A DNA stretch of 64,000 nt from Oceaniferula marina (GTDB lineage: Bacteria; Verrucomicrobiota; Verrucomicrobiia; Verrucomicrobiales; Akkermansiaceae). The position numbers and the translations under genes were made by a program. The notes under the pieces are model-generated. The model was given only the letters and a program-made list of their open reading frames with translations. It was not told the DNA's origin and did no database searches. This document shows, one piece after another, positions 24,886 through 33,732 of this stretch. The stretch is taken from assembly GCF_013391475.1 (NCBI RefSeq), contig NZ_JACBAZ010000002.1, positions 897,837 through 961,836 of the forward strand, read 5' to 3'. How positions within the stretch are numbered: position 1 is the stretch's first letter; the number at the start of each line of letters is the position of its first letter.

Positions 24886-25764
24886 GTGTCCCAGACCCAG
24901 TATCGATTTATCCGCCCGGAAGACATCCGGCGCTTGAGCCATTATGAATTTGGCGTCAAGGCGCTGGTCGAGGGTTATCTATCGGGGCGTCATCGCTCAC
25001 GTGAGCGCGGGGCATCGATTGAGTTCAAGGAATACCGGCAGTATGTTCCAGGGGATGATCTGGCATTGGTTGATTGGCGGGTGTTTGCCCGGACCGACCG
25101 GCATTATTTGCGGACGTTTGAGCAGGAAACCAACATGGAGTGCCATATCTTTTTGGATAGTTCGGCATCGATGGGGTTTCAGGATGAAGGACCAATCACG
25201 AAACTGGAATACGCATCTTTTTTTGCCGCGTGTTTGGCCTGGTTGGTGGTTTCAAAAAACGACCGGGTTTCGCTGCAGTTGTTTGACGATAAGATCCGGC
25301 AGTTTTTCGAGCCAGGATCGACTCGTCGGCATTTACATCAGCTGCTGACGGCATTGGAGAATAATCAACCCGGCAACAAAACGTCGCTGGCCGAGGCCTT
25401 GCACCGTGCCCACCCATTGATTAAACGCAAGGGGACTTTGGTTGTGATTTCCGATTTCTTTGACGACCCCGAGGAAATTTTCAAAGCGCTGAACCCCTAT
25501 CTACACCGTGGCTTTCGGGTGCATCTGTTCCATGTCCTTGACCCGGCGGAAATGAACCTGCCGGACCGTGGATTGTCCCGGTTCATTGATATGGAAACCG
25601 ATGACCGACTGGTGGTGCATACTCAAACCCTCCGGGAGGCCTGGAAACAGGAAATGCGACGCCACACCCAGGTGTTGCGGCGCCTCTCAGCCAGCCGCCA
25701 AGTGGATTACGCTCTCACGAACACTCGTGACAGCTGGTTTAAGCTTTTTGATCGACTTGCCTAA
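24886..25764 (+). CDS. DUF58 domain protein (MoxR-associated)
   Basis: A 292-residue cytoplasmic protein with the DUF58 core (EFKEYRQYVPGDDLALVDW at 47-65) and a VWA-like metal site (D91-S-S-A-S95). DUF58 proteins are constant companions of MoxR ATPases and probably bind their metal-dependent substrate. The start is GTG, since no ATG gives the conserved N-terminus (RFIRPEDIRRLSHYEFGVKALVEGYLSGRHRS). It lies 47 bp after moxR and 12 bp before the BatA-like gene. Confidence 0.93.
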   Translation: MSQTQYRFIRPEDIRRLSHYEFGVKALVEGYLSGRHRSRERGASIEFKEYRQYVPGDDLALVDWRVFARTDRHYLRTFEQETNMECHIFLDSSASMGFQDEGPITKLEYASFFAACLAWLVVSKNDRVSLQLFDDKIRQFFEPGSTRRHLHQLLTALENNQPGNKTSLAEALHRAHPLIKRKGTLVVISDFFDDPEEIFKALNPYLHRGFRVHLFHVLDPAEMNLPDRGLSRFIDMETDDRLVVHTQTLREAWKQEMRRHTQVLRRLSASRQVDYALTNTRDSWFKLFDRLA

Positions 25765-25776
25765 CGAAACTTTTAC

Positions 25777-27891
25777 ATGAACTTCCTTCTCGCAAATCCG
25801 GCATGGCTTTGGCTGCTTTCGTTAGTAGTCCTGCCGGTGCTGGTGCATTTGTTTGCCCGGAGTAATCCTCCGAAGTATGCTTTTTCCGATACGGCTTTCT
25901 TGCGTCGGATCATGAAAAAGACGGCCCGGATGCGCAAGCCTCAGGACTGGTTGCTTTTGCTTTTACGCACCTTGGCGGTGCTAGCCCTGTTGTTTGTGTT
26001 TTTGCAGCCTTTGCTTACCAGTGACAAGCCAACGGTCGGCGGGAGTAAAACCACGGTTTATTTGGTCGACCGCTCCGCCTCCATGGCATGCAAGGACGGG
26101 GCCTCCAGCCGATTTGCCTCGGCCTGTGGAAAAGTTGGGGAATTGTTAGCTGCGGGTGATGTGGATCAGGCGAATGTGGTGTGGATCGATGCCGAGCCCG
26201 ACGCCTTGTTTCCCCAGCCTGGCCCCAATCTTGATTTTATTGGTGAATCGTTAAAGCGGACTGAGGTCAACCAGGAAGCCGGTGCCATTTCGGCGGCACT
26301 TAAGTTGGCGATTAATCAGTTGGAGCAAGTTCAGGGTGAGCGTGAGTTGGTGGTGCTTTCCGATTTCCAATCGTCGGCATGGAAGGAGTTTGCCTTGAAG
26401 GTGCCGAAGGATATTGAGGTGGTCAAAATCAAGGTGGGTGAGCAGGATGTCGAGAATGTGGCGGTGCACGAGTTGTTTGCCAAACCTTCCGATCCGGTGG
26501 TGGGGCAGGATGTGCTGATGGTGTGCCGGTTGCGGAACTATTCAGCGACGCCACGGCGGACGAGCTTGTATCTGGAATCGGATGGAGGCCGGCAGTCGCG
26601 CGAGGTTGAGATCCCGGCATGGGGTGAGGCAGAGGTGCAGTTCAAAACCCACTTTACCCAGCCAGGATTAGTGCCACTTGCGGCGTCGATTGCCGAGGAT
26701 GTTTTTCCCGCGGATGACCGCCGGCATGCGTTGGTCCGGGTACGGGAAACCTTGAAGCTGGCATCGGTCGTGCCGTCGGAGGGAGGTTTGCATGTGAAGG
26801 CCCCTGCGGTGCTCCGCAAATTGGCAGATGCTTTTGAATGGTTAGAGTATCAGGAGGTTGCCGCAGGCAGTCTACCCGCGGCTGGCACGGTTGATTATTT
26901 GTTTTTACACGATTGGGACGGCGGGCAGGTTGATGCCTTACGCGTATTGGCTGACGCGGGAACGACCTTATTGATTCAACCCTCGACAGGTGTGAGCTTG
27001 GCGCAGTGTCATCAGCTTTTGGGTCTTGTTGCCGGAGGGAGCGAGGAAGCGATTCCTGTGGATAATAAAAGCAGCAGGAAGCCGGGCGCCACGGGTTCGG
27101 TATCGATTCAGCCAAGCCCGTTAGGGGCCGGCTGGAAGGCTGGGATTGCCCGTGGAGCGGGGGAGCGGGAGCCGGTATTTGCCCTATTCCGTTCCGGTGA
27201 GTTTGGAAATCCGGCCGAAGGGGTGTTTTTGCGTAGGCTTCGTCTTGCAGAGAAATGGCCTGCCGGAGTGATGTCGTGGATTGATTATCAGGATGGGGTT
27301 CCCGGCTTGTTGGTGTCGGCAACAAACGGAGGAGCTCCGGTGGTGTTATGGAATCTTCCCCTCTCTACAGATCTCAGCACCTGGTCAGGCCAGTCTCCCT
27401 TTGTGCCGTTCATGGGTGAGTTATTGCTACATTGCCGGCCACAAAATGTGGTGAGGGGGCTGGAGGTGATGCCTGGTAGTTTGTTGTCATGGTCTCCTGG
27501 AGATGAGGTTTCTGCTGACTCTGTGGTATTATCCCGCGCTAGCGGAGAGAGCTTAGCGATCCAAGTGGACATGACCGCGCAGGGTTTACGTATGACCAGT
27601 CAGGAGTCCGCAACTCCCGGGCTGTATCATTGGAAACTTGGCGACAGCGTGGCGTCCTTACAGGTTGTCAATTTTCCGGTGACGGAATCGGATTTGCGAA
27701 GCCTGGACCCTTCCTCTGTGCAGGGTGGAGATGTGGTGGACACCGGAGCTTTGTTGAGGCGCGCCGCACTGGGTGACGGCATTCCCTTGTGGCCTTGGTT
27801 ACTTGGTCTGGCCTTGTTGTTTTTATTGTTGGAACAGTGGGTGTGCCTCTGGAAACCGAAAAGCGAAAACCAAAACCCGGCAGGGAGATAA
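25777..27891 (+). CDS. BatA-like membrane protein with VWA domain
   Basis: A 704-residue protein. The N-terminus is the BatA/aerotolerance-type anchor: FLLANPAWLWLLSLVVLPVLVHLF, then PKYAFSDTAFLRR, then a second helix at ~58-80. A VWA domain follows with MIDAS D98-R-S-A-S102. A long periplasmic middle region with beta-rich segments leads to a final helix (~673-692). Proteins like this are thought to couple MoxR activity to the cell envelope. The last residues (WKPKSENQNPAGR) are cytoplasmic. It lies 28 bp upstream of the next VWA protein gene. Confidence 0.88.
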   Translation: MNFLLANPAWLWLLSLVVLPVLVHLFARSNPPKYAFSDTAFLRRIMKKTARMRKPQDWLLLLLRTLAVLALLFVFLQPLLTSDKPTVGGSKTTVYLVDRSASMACKDGASSRFASACGKVGELLAAGDVDQANVVWIDAEPDALFPQPGPNLDFIGESLKRTEVNQEAGAISAALKLAINQLEQVQGERELVVLSDFQSSAWKEFALKVPKDIEVVKIKVGEQDVENVAVHELFAKPSDPVVGQDVLMVCRLRNYSATPRRTSLYLESDGGRQSREVEIPAWGEAEVQFKTHFTQPGLVPLAASIAEDVFPADDRRHALVRVRETLKLASVVPSEGGLHVKAPAVLRKLADAFEWLEYQEVAAGSLPAAGTVDYLFLHDWDGGQVDALRVLADAGTTLLIQPSTGVSLAQCHQLLGLVAGGSEEAIPVDNKSSRKPGATGSVSIQPSPLGAGWKAGIARGAGEREPVFALFRSGEFGNPAEGVFLRRLRLAEKWPAGVMSWIDYQDGVPGLLVSATNGGAPVVLWNLPLSTDLSTWSGQSPFVPFMGELLLHCRPQNVVRGLEVMPGSLLSWSPGDEVSADSVVLSRASGESLAIQVDMTAQGLRMTSQESATPGLYHWKLGDSVASLQVVNFPVTESDLRSLDPSSVQGGDVVDTGALLRRAALGDGIPLWPWLLGLALLFLLLEQWVCLWKPKSENQNPAGR

Positions 27892-27919
27892 GTTCTAAGA
27901 TGCGAGTAATTTGATTACG

Positions 27920-30169
27920 ATGAATCCAGTAATTTCCATAAGTCTTCTGATTCCGCTGGCCTTGATGCTGCTGGCTGCCACCGCTTGGATGGGCTGGCGT
28001 TCATCGGATGCCGTTTCTTCTGGTCTGCGCAAGCTACTCATGGGTTTGCGGATTGCGGCGGTGCTGATGCTGCTCATTTTTTTATTCAACCCCGGCGAAT
28101 GGCGAGCGGTGGAAGACCAGCTGAGTAAGGTCTGGGCGGTGATGCTCGACCGATCGTCATCGATGTCCGTTGAAGAAGCGGACCCCGCGGAAGAGGGAAA
28201 AACATCAACCAGGATTGCGCAAGCGATGCGCCTGCGGGATCGAATGGAAGATCTGGCCGGTGACGCCGGAGTGGATGTAAGATTCTACAGCTATGACGAC
28301 GCCTTAAAGGAAGTCGAGCCAGACAGCGCACCGACCCCCGATGGAAAGGCGAGTGATTTGACGAGTTCTGCGGATGAGTTGTTGACCCAGCTGAGCTCCC
28401 AGGGTGAGTCCTTATCCGGAGTTTTGGTATTGGGCGACGGTAGGCAGACGTCAAGCCCTCGGCATTCGAACTTTGAGCTACGGGCCCAGGCTTTGAACGT
28501 GCCCTTTTTTGCGGTGCCCATCGGTGGTGAGCAGGCGAGCAAGGATCTGTCATTGCATTTGCCTCGCAAGACGGTGACGGCTTTCCCCGGTCAACAGGTG
28601 CAGCTGACGGCGGTTTTGTTAGCTGACGGCCTGGGACAGGTGGACACCGAGCTGACGCTGAGTGATGCCGAAGGTAAACCGGTGGAATCCGTAAAGGTCA
28701 AACTCAAACCGGGGGAGCGTCATGTGCACCATTTTTCGATCGTCGCACCGGAGCAGTCATCGTTGTTCCGTCTGATGGTTCCGGCCCGTGACGGGGAGAT
28801 GCGTTTGTCGAATAATCAGGCTGAGCTTCGATTGAGGATTTTGGATGAAAAGGCGAAGGTGTTTATTGCCGAAGGCGCGCCCTACTGGGATAGCAAGTTT
28901 CTGGCCCAACTGCTACGCCAGCAAAAGCATATGGAAGTGGTTTCGGTGCACCGCTTGAGTGAGTCGCGCTGGTTTCGTGTGGACTCCGGTGAGTCCAAAC
29001 CTCACGAGTCGGAGGTGGATGTTTTCCCCGACACCCGGGAGGAATTGTCCCGCTATGACTTGATTATTTTTGGCAAGAACTCGGAACATTTTCTAACGCC
29101 CGAGCGGATTGCCTTGCTGCGGGGATTTGTGAAAGATCAAGGTGGAGCGGTGCTGTTTTCCCGCTCCAAGCCATACACCGGGGTGATGCCCGATCTGGCA
29201 CCTCTGGAACCGGTGAGTTGGAAAACCGGGGTGAGTGGAAACTTCAGTATGCGGCCATCGGCAGATGGGCAAACCGCCGGCCTGTTTGGTCAGGCGCTTC
29301 CTGCTCCTGAATCACCGGTCTGGAAATCGTTGCCTGAACTCAAGGATGCCCATCGGATTGACGTGGTAAAACCCTTCACCCGGGTCTTGGCTTACGGTGA
29401 GCTGGGAAGTGCGACAGGCCAGGGGCGCTTTCCCTTGTTAATGGTCCGGCGTTATGGCCAGGGAGTGACCGGCTTGGTGAATGCTGATGGTTTGTGGAAG
29501 TGGGATTTTTTCCCCGAAGCTCGTGAGTTGGGGAACATGTATCAAGAGTTCTGGATTCAGATGATTCACTGGATGCTTTCCTACTCGGAGTTTTTGCCAG
29601 GTCAGGATTATTCGTTGAACGTTTCGGCCAGCTCCATCGAACCGGGGACGCCGGTGGCTCTTCGGATGTCTTACCGTGGGGGCGGTCAGCCGGATGCCCC
29701 GCAGGTGGAAGTCACATCCCCGGCCTTGGATGAACCTCTGCGATTGGCTCCCGCGGAAGTCCCCTCCGATGATGGTCGAGTGAAGTGGGGGGCTAGTTTC
29801 ACCCCGACAGAGGCGGGGAACTATCAACTTCGGCTGATTGCCTCGGCTGACGTTCCTCGAGATGAGGCAAAGCCACAAGGGTCCATGCCCGAGGCGGTTG
29901 TCACGGTGGTTGCACCGCCCGGAGAGATGGATGAGCTCAGTGCGGATGCCGGGTATTTGAAACGATTTTGTGAAGGAACCGGAGGGAAGATCCTGACAGC
30001 AGAGCAGCTGGAGGCTTTTCTTAAGGAGCAGATGAAGCCTGTGGCTCCGGAGCAACGGGACCATGGTGTGGAGTGGCATTCACATTGGATGCATTGGTTG
30101 TCCCCGATCCTCTTGCTTGTATTTTTATCTTTGGAATGGTGGTTGCGCCGGCGCAACGGTCTTGCATAG
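27920..30169 (+). CDS. VWA domain membrane protein with glutamine-amidotransferase-like region
   Basis: A 749-residue protein with two N-terminal membrane helices (ISLLIPLALMLLAATAWMG and LMGLRIAAVLMLLIFLF), a VWA domain with MIDAS D77-R-S-S-S81, a beta-sandwich segment, and a region resembling class I glutamine amidotransferase folds (KVFIAEGAPYWDSKFLAQLL, YDLIIFGKNSEHF, GGAVLFSRSKPY) without an evident catalytic Cys. It closes with a membrane helix near the C-terminus. This layout is common for the large VWA member of MoxR/Bat loci in the PVC group and Bacteroidota. The TTG three codons upstream was rejected in favour of the ATG. Confidence 0.85.
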   Translation: MNPVISISLLIPLALMLLAATAWMGWRSSDAVSSGLRKLLMGLRIAAVLMLLIFLFNPGEWRAVEDQLSKVWAVMLDRSSSMSVEEADPAEEGKTSTRIAQAMRLRDRMEDLAGDAGVDVRFYSYDDALKEVEPDSAPTPDGKASDLTSSADELLTQLSSQGESLSGVLVLGDGRQTSSPRHSNFELRAQALNVPFFAVPIGGEQASKDLSLHLPRKTVTAFPGQQVQLTAVLLADGLGQVDTELTLSDAEGKPVESVKVKLKPGERHVHHFSIVAPEQSSLFRLMVPARDGEMRLSNNQAELRLRILDEKAKVFIAEGAPYWDSKFLAQLLRQQKHMEVVSVHRLSESRWFRVDSGESKPHESEVDVFPDTREELSRYDLIIFGKNSEHFLTPERIALLRGFVKDQGGAVLFSRSKPYTGVMPDLAPLEPVSWKTGVSGNFSMRPSADGQTAGLFGQALPAPESPVWKSLPELKDAHRIDVVKPFTRVLAYGELGSATGQGRFPLLMVRRYGQGVTGLVNADGLWKWDFFPEARELGNMYQEFWIQMIHWMLSYSEFLPGQDYSLNVSASSIEPGTPVALRMSYRGGGQPDAPQVEVTSPALDEPLRLAPAEVPSDDGRVKWGASFTPTEAGNYQLRLIASADVPRDEAKPQGSMPEAVVTVVAPPGEMDELSADAGYLKRFCEGTGGKILTAEQLEAFLKEQMKPVAPEQRDHGVEWHSHWMHWLSPILLLVFLSLEWWLRRRNGLA

Positions 30170-30210
30170 AGTAACCGCCCATGATGTAGAACGAAAATAG
30201 ATTACCGGAT

Positions 30211-32562
30211 ATGTCCACATTTCACCAAAGCCTGAACCGATTCCGCCGCCGCTGGTGTGTCGGGAGGATCGTTTTCGTGTTGCTGATCCTAGTCAGTGTA
30301 TTGGGTGTCGGCCTGTTGTTACACGGATGGGCGGATTACAAATTGGCCTTGTCGGAGGATGTTCGATGGAGGGTGAACGTTTTGCTTGCTTCGGTTTTGG
30401 TTTTGCTTGCGGTGATTGCATTCTGGAGGGTTGTCAGAACCTCACGACTGGCTGCGGCTCGCTTGGTGGACTCTCTGGTTGATGATCCACGGCAGCGGGT
30501 TGCCGGTGCAACCAGCCTGGAAGAATGGAAGCCGGAGACGGCGATGCAGCAATTTCATTTGGACCGTGCGTTGGAAGATGCTGCCGGTGAGTTGGAAAAA
30601 CTTCCGATGCGCAGCAAGATGCCCTTCAGGGCCATGGCCTGGGGTGCGGGTTCCCTGCTGTTGGTAGCCGCGGTGGTGTGGTCTTTGAAAACGATGGCAC
30701 CTGAACCTTTTCGGGTGACGGCGGCACGGGTGATGGATCCGGGTGCAGATATTGCTCCTTATAGCCCTTTGGTGTTTGTTGTGACCCCGGACATCCTTTC
30801 GGCCGTTTATGGGGGGGAGGCTGTTGCTCAGGTGGAGATCAGTGGCGGAAAGATTGAGGACGATGTGGTGTGCCTGGTGCGTGACCCGGCGAGTGGGCGG
30901 GTTGACCAAACCACCGCCTATCAGGAAAGCCCGGGGCGGTATGCGACCAAGTTTACGAACTCGCTGAGTTCGGTTGAATTCGCCTTTGCCACTGGCCGGG
31001 CCCGCAGTGACTGGCATCGATTGGATGTCTTGCTTCAGCCGAAGTTTTCCACGGTGCAGGTGAGCGTGCAGCCGCCGGCATACACCGGCAGGGCGGTGGA
31101 AACCTATCCGCTCGATAGTGGTGAAATCAAAGTCTTGGAAGGATCGACCGTGACATTGGAGGTCGAGAGTAATCGTCCGCTTTCCGGTGGTGACCTCGCG
31201 ATCAAAGCGATGGATCGAACCGGTGGAGGGCGCTCGAAGGTCGTGCAGAGCGACCATGTTTACGGTACGGATAGCCGTCGCTTGCGCTTTTCGTGGCAGG
31301 CGCATCGTTCGTCCCAAGTCGCTGCGATGATCCGTGATATTCGTTCCACGCCGGCAGAAAACCCGCTGGAGTTGAAGGTGAAGGTGATTCCTGATCAGGT
31401 CCCGGTGGTGGATCTGGAGTCGCCCCAGGCGATGGTGCTTGCCACACCCGAAACCCAGCTTCCCTTTACGGCCAAAGTGGAGGATGATCATGGTTTGGCC
31501 AAGGTGTCGATGGTGAGGGCCTTGGTGGGATACCGTGACCGAAACCGGGTGCTGGCCGATTCTTTGGTGAAGAGAGACTTTGAATTTGAAGAGTCTCTGA
31601 AGCTCGCTGAGCTGGGAGTTGAAGTCGGGCAGGTGCTTGAGTTTTATCTGGAAGCGATGGATCGGAACCCATCGTTGTTAGGACAGGGCGTCTCGGAAGT
31701 GGTTCGGGTGCAAATCATCAGCGTGGCCGAGTATGCGGAGAGGATTCGGTCGAAGGTTCAGTTGCGTGAGTTCACCGCTCGTTACCGGGCATTGGCCGAG
31801 TCGATACGCAAGGCACGCGAGTCACTGGACAAGTTGGATGCAGCGGCAGATGTCGGAGATGAAAAGGCATTCAAACAAGCTCAGAAAGAAGCGCAGTCGG
31901 CACATGCGCAAGCAAAGCAGTTGGCGGAGAAGCTGGCCAAGGACTTCAAGGCCTTTGCTATGGAAGAGCGCCTGGCGAAGGCTGCCGAAGAGGCGGCATC
32001 CACCCTTGCCAAGAACCAGCAGGGGATTGCCAAGTTGAGTTTACCATCCGGTGAGGCGGCAACGCGTCGTGCGATTGCGGAGATGCAAAAGAACCTTGGC
32101 GGTGCTCAGAAAAAAGCGGAGCAGGTCGAGATGGATGCCGAGGTGGTCAAGAAAGTAGGTGACGTGATGGCCATGGCTGCCCAGTTCCGGCGCATTCACA
32201 ATACCCAGAAGTCACTGGTCGAGCGGATCAATGTGATCGCCAAGGAGGTGGCAATGGGGAATACCACCAACACCGCACAGCTAGCCAATCTGGGAAGACA
32301 GCAGGAGCTGAACCGTCAGGCGTTGATCAAGTTGGCCAAGGATTTGAAAAATCGGGCCGATGTTCTGCCGCGAGGTTTTGAGCAGATGCGGGCTGATGTC
32401 GACGGCTTCTTGAAAAAACTTGAGCAACTCGATATTCAGGACCCGATGCGTGCGGCGGCTGAGTCGGCAAAGGAAGGTCAATCTGTCGATGCTTCGGCCA
32501 ATGCGATGTTGGCTCTTTCCCTGATGGAACAATTGATCAATCAGCCGGACAACGGGTTCTGA
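30211..32562 (+). CDS. DUF4175-like membrane protein with C-terminal coiled coil
   Basis: A 783-residue protein. Membrane helices are at ~17-38, ~50-68 and ~145-163, followed by a large extracytoplasmic beta-rich region (VVTPDILSAVYGGEAVAQVEISGGKIEDD) and a long Ala/Lys/Glu-rich coiled coil at ~515-700. The arrangement matches DUF4175-type proteins that travel with MoxR/VWA operons. Its stop codon is three bases before the next gene's ATG, so the two are translationally linked. The molecular function is unknown. Confidence 0.75.
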   Translation: MSTFHQSLNRFRRRWCVGRIVFVLLILVSVLGVGLLLHGWADYKLALSEDVRWRVNVLLASVLVLLAVIAFWRVVRTSRLAAARLVDSLVDDPRQRVAGATSLEEWKPETAMQQFHLDRALEDAAGELEKLPMRSKMPFRAMAWGAGSLLLVAAVVWSLKTMAPEPFRVTAARVMDPGADIAPYSPLVFVVTPDILSAVYGGEAVAQVEISGGKIEDDVVCLVRDPASGRVDQTTAYQESPGRYATKFTNSLSSVEFAFATGRARSDWHRLDVLLQPKFSTVQVSVQPPAYTGRAVETYPLDSGEIKVLEGSTVTLEVESNRPLSGGDLAIKAMDRTGGGRSKVVQSDHVYGTDSRRLRFSWQAHRSSQVAAMIRDIRSTPAENPLELKVKVIPDQVPVVDLESPQAMVLATPETQLPFTAKVEDDHGLAKVSMVRALVGYRDRNRVLADSLVKRDFEFEESLKLAELGVEVGQVLEFYLEAMDRNPSLLGQGVSEVVRVQIISVAEYAERIRSKVQLREFTARYRALAESIRKARESLDKLDAAADVGDEKAFKQAQKEAQSAHAQAKQLAEKLAKDFKAFAMEERLAKAAEEAASTLAKNQQGIAKLSLPSGEAATRRAIAEMQKNLGGAQKKAEQVEMDAEVVKKVGDVMAMAAQFRRIHNTQKSLVERINVIAKEVAMGNTTNTAQLANLGRQQELNRQALIKLAKDLKNRADVLPRGFEQMRADVDGFLKKLEQLDIQDPMRAAAESAKEGQSVDASANAMLALSLMEQLINQPDNGF

Positions 32563-32565
32563 CAG

Positions 32566-33006
32566 ATGTGCGGTGACGGGGGAGGTCTCCCCCGCTTTCA
32601 AGTGAAGCAGGATGTTCAGCAAACGATGCAGGAGATGATGAATGCCTTGATGGGGCGGGTTCCACGCGGCTCTGGCAATGGTGGCGTTGGCGGAGCCGGT
32701 AGTGGCTCCGGGGGCAGTGGGAGTGACGGATACTCGGTTGCCGGCAACAGCACGAACGTTCCGATGTATGGCCCCGACCGCCTCGCTTTTTCCCAGTCGA
32801 CCGGGATGGCTGGTGGACATGGGAATTCGGGTAGATCCCGGAATCTGGCGTCCAACCAGGGCGCGGGAAGCCAAGTCAAACCCGACCAGCACCGTGAGTC
32901 CGAGCAATCCAAATTACTACCTGAAAATATCCCGGCAAAATACAGGGATGCTGTAAAACGATACTTTTCCGATGACTCTGCCGAATCGAAGGAGTCCGAC
33001 CAATAA
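32566..33006 (+). CDS. Small Gly/Ser-rich protein in the MoxR operon
   Basis: A 146-residue hydrophilic protein with a Gly/Ser-rich low-complexity middle (~52-75), a helical N-terminus (DVQQTMQEMMNALM) and a conserved-looking end (LPENIPAKYRDAVKRYFSDD). The closing PAKYRDAVKRYF motif resembles the tails of proteins found beside DUF4175 genes in this group of bacteria. No signal peptide is visible. It begins three bases after the upstream stop codon. Confidence 0.65.
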   Translation: MCGDGGGLPRFQVKQDVQQTMQEMMNALMGRVPRGSGNGGVGGAGSGSGGSGSDGYSVAGNSTNVPMYGPDRLAFSQSTGMAGGHGNSGRSRNLASNQGAGSQVKPDQHRESEQSKLLPENIPAKYRDAVKRYFSDDSAESKESDQ

Positions 33007-33028
33007 TCAAACGACAACCCAGAATCCA

Positions 33029-33613
33029 ATGATGAAAAGACACATTTTAGCCTTGGCGATGGCCGTGCCCATGCTCTTGCCGGGTGGCCTGAGCGCCAAA
33101 GAGGGGGCCGTACAGTGCGGCAACCTGATCTACGCTGGCACCAAAACTTCGCGCTGTTTCAGTGATGAGTTCCTGAGCACGGTGCAGCAGAAAACAAGTA
33201 TTGCCACGGAGCGACGCTTCAAGCCGGTGAAGCTAAGTTCCGAGGAGTTGTTTAAGTTCCCCTTTGTCATCATGACGGGGGAGGACGACTTTAACCTGAC
33301 GCGCAAGGAGCGTGAGAATCTCAAGAAGTATCTCGAGAATGGAGGTTTTATGTTGGCTTCGCCAGGGTGCTCGAATAAAGCCTGGGCATCCGCTTTCCAG
33401 CGGGAGATCAAGCGTATCTTCGGAAAGGACTCCCTGAAGGACATTCCGATGGATCACGCAATTTTTAAAACCGTATTTACGGTGAAGGCGCTGAAGTTGA
33501 GCCACGGGGGAACCGGTAAGCTTCAGGGGATCACCCATAATGGGAAGCTGGTGGTTGCCTTTGCCTCCGACGGATTGAACGATACCTCGAACACAGAAGG
33601 GTGCTGTTGTTGA
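33029..33613 (+). CDS. DUF4159 domain exported protein
   Basis: A 194-residue protein with a signal peptide (MMKRHILALAMAVPMLLPGGLSAKEG). The body matches the DUF4159 pattern: FKFPFVIMTGEDDFNLTRKERENLKKYLENGGFMLASPGCSNKAWASAF. DUF4159 adopts a glutamine-amidotransferase-like fold without clear catalytic residues and is a regular member of MoxR/VWA operons. It has two adjacent ATG codons (33029 and 33032). It ends with three consecutive cysteines. It lies 22 bp after the Gly-rich gene and 119 bp before the HEAT/DsbD fusion. Confidence 0.8.
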   Translation: MMKRHILALAMAVPMLLPGGLSAKEGAVQCGNLIYAGTKTSRCFSDEFLSTVQQKTSIATERRFKPVKLSSEELFKFPFVIMTGEDDFNLTRKERENLKKYLENGGFMLASPGCSNKAWASAFQREIKRIFGKDSLKDIPMDHAIFKTVFTVKALKLSHGGTGKLQGITHNGKLVVAFASDGLNDTSNTEGCCC

Positions 33614-33732
33614 GGGGGGAACGAAATTGTTGGCTCGGTTCGAGTCAACGCTAACATTCTCGCTTACGCATTACTGCACTGATTTTTTAACCTCACCTTA
33701 CCTGGCTTTTTTCACCCTACTGTTGATTTGTT

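Noticed and set aside
30442-31491. 349-codon open frame opposite the DUF4175-like gene
   Set aside because: Antisense shadow of a gene whose operon position and membrane helices are convincing.
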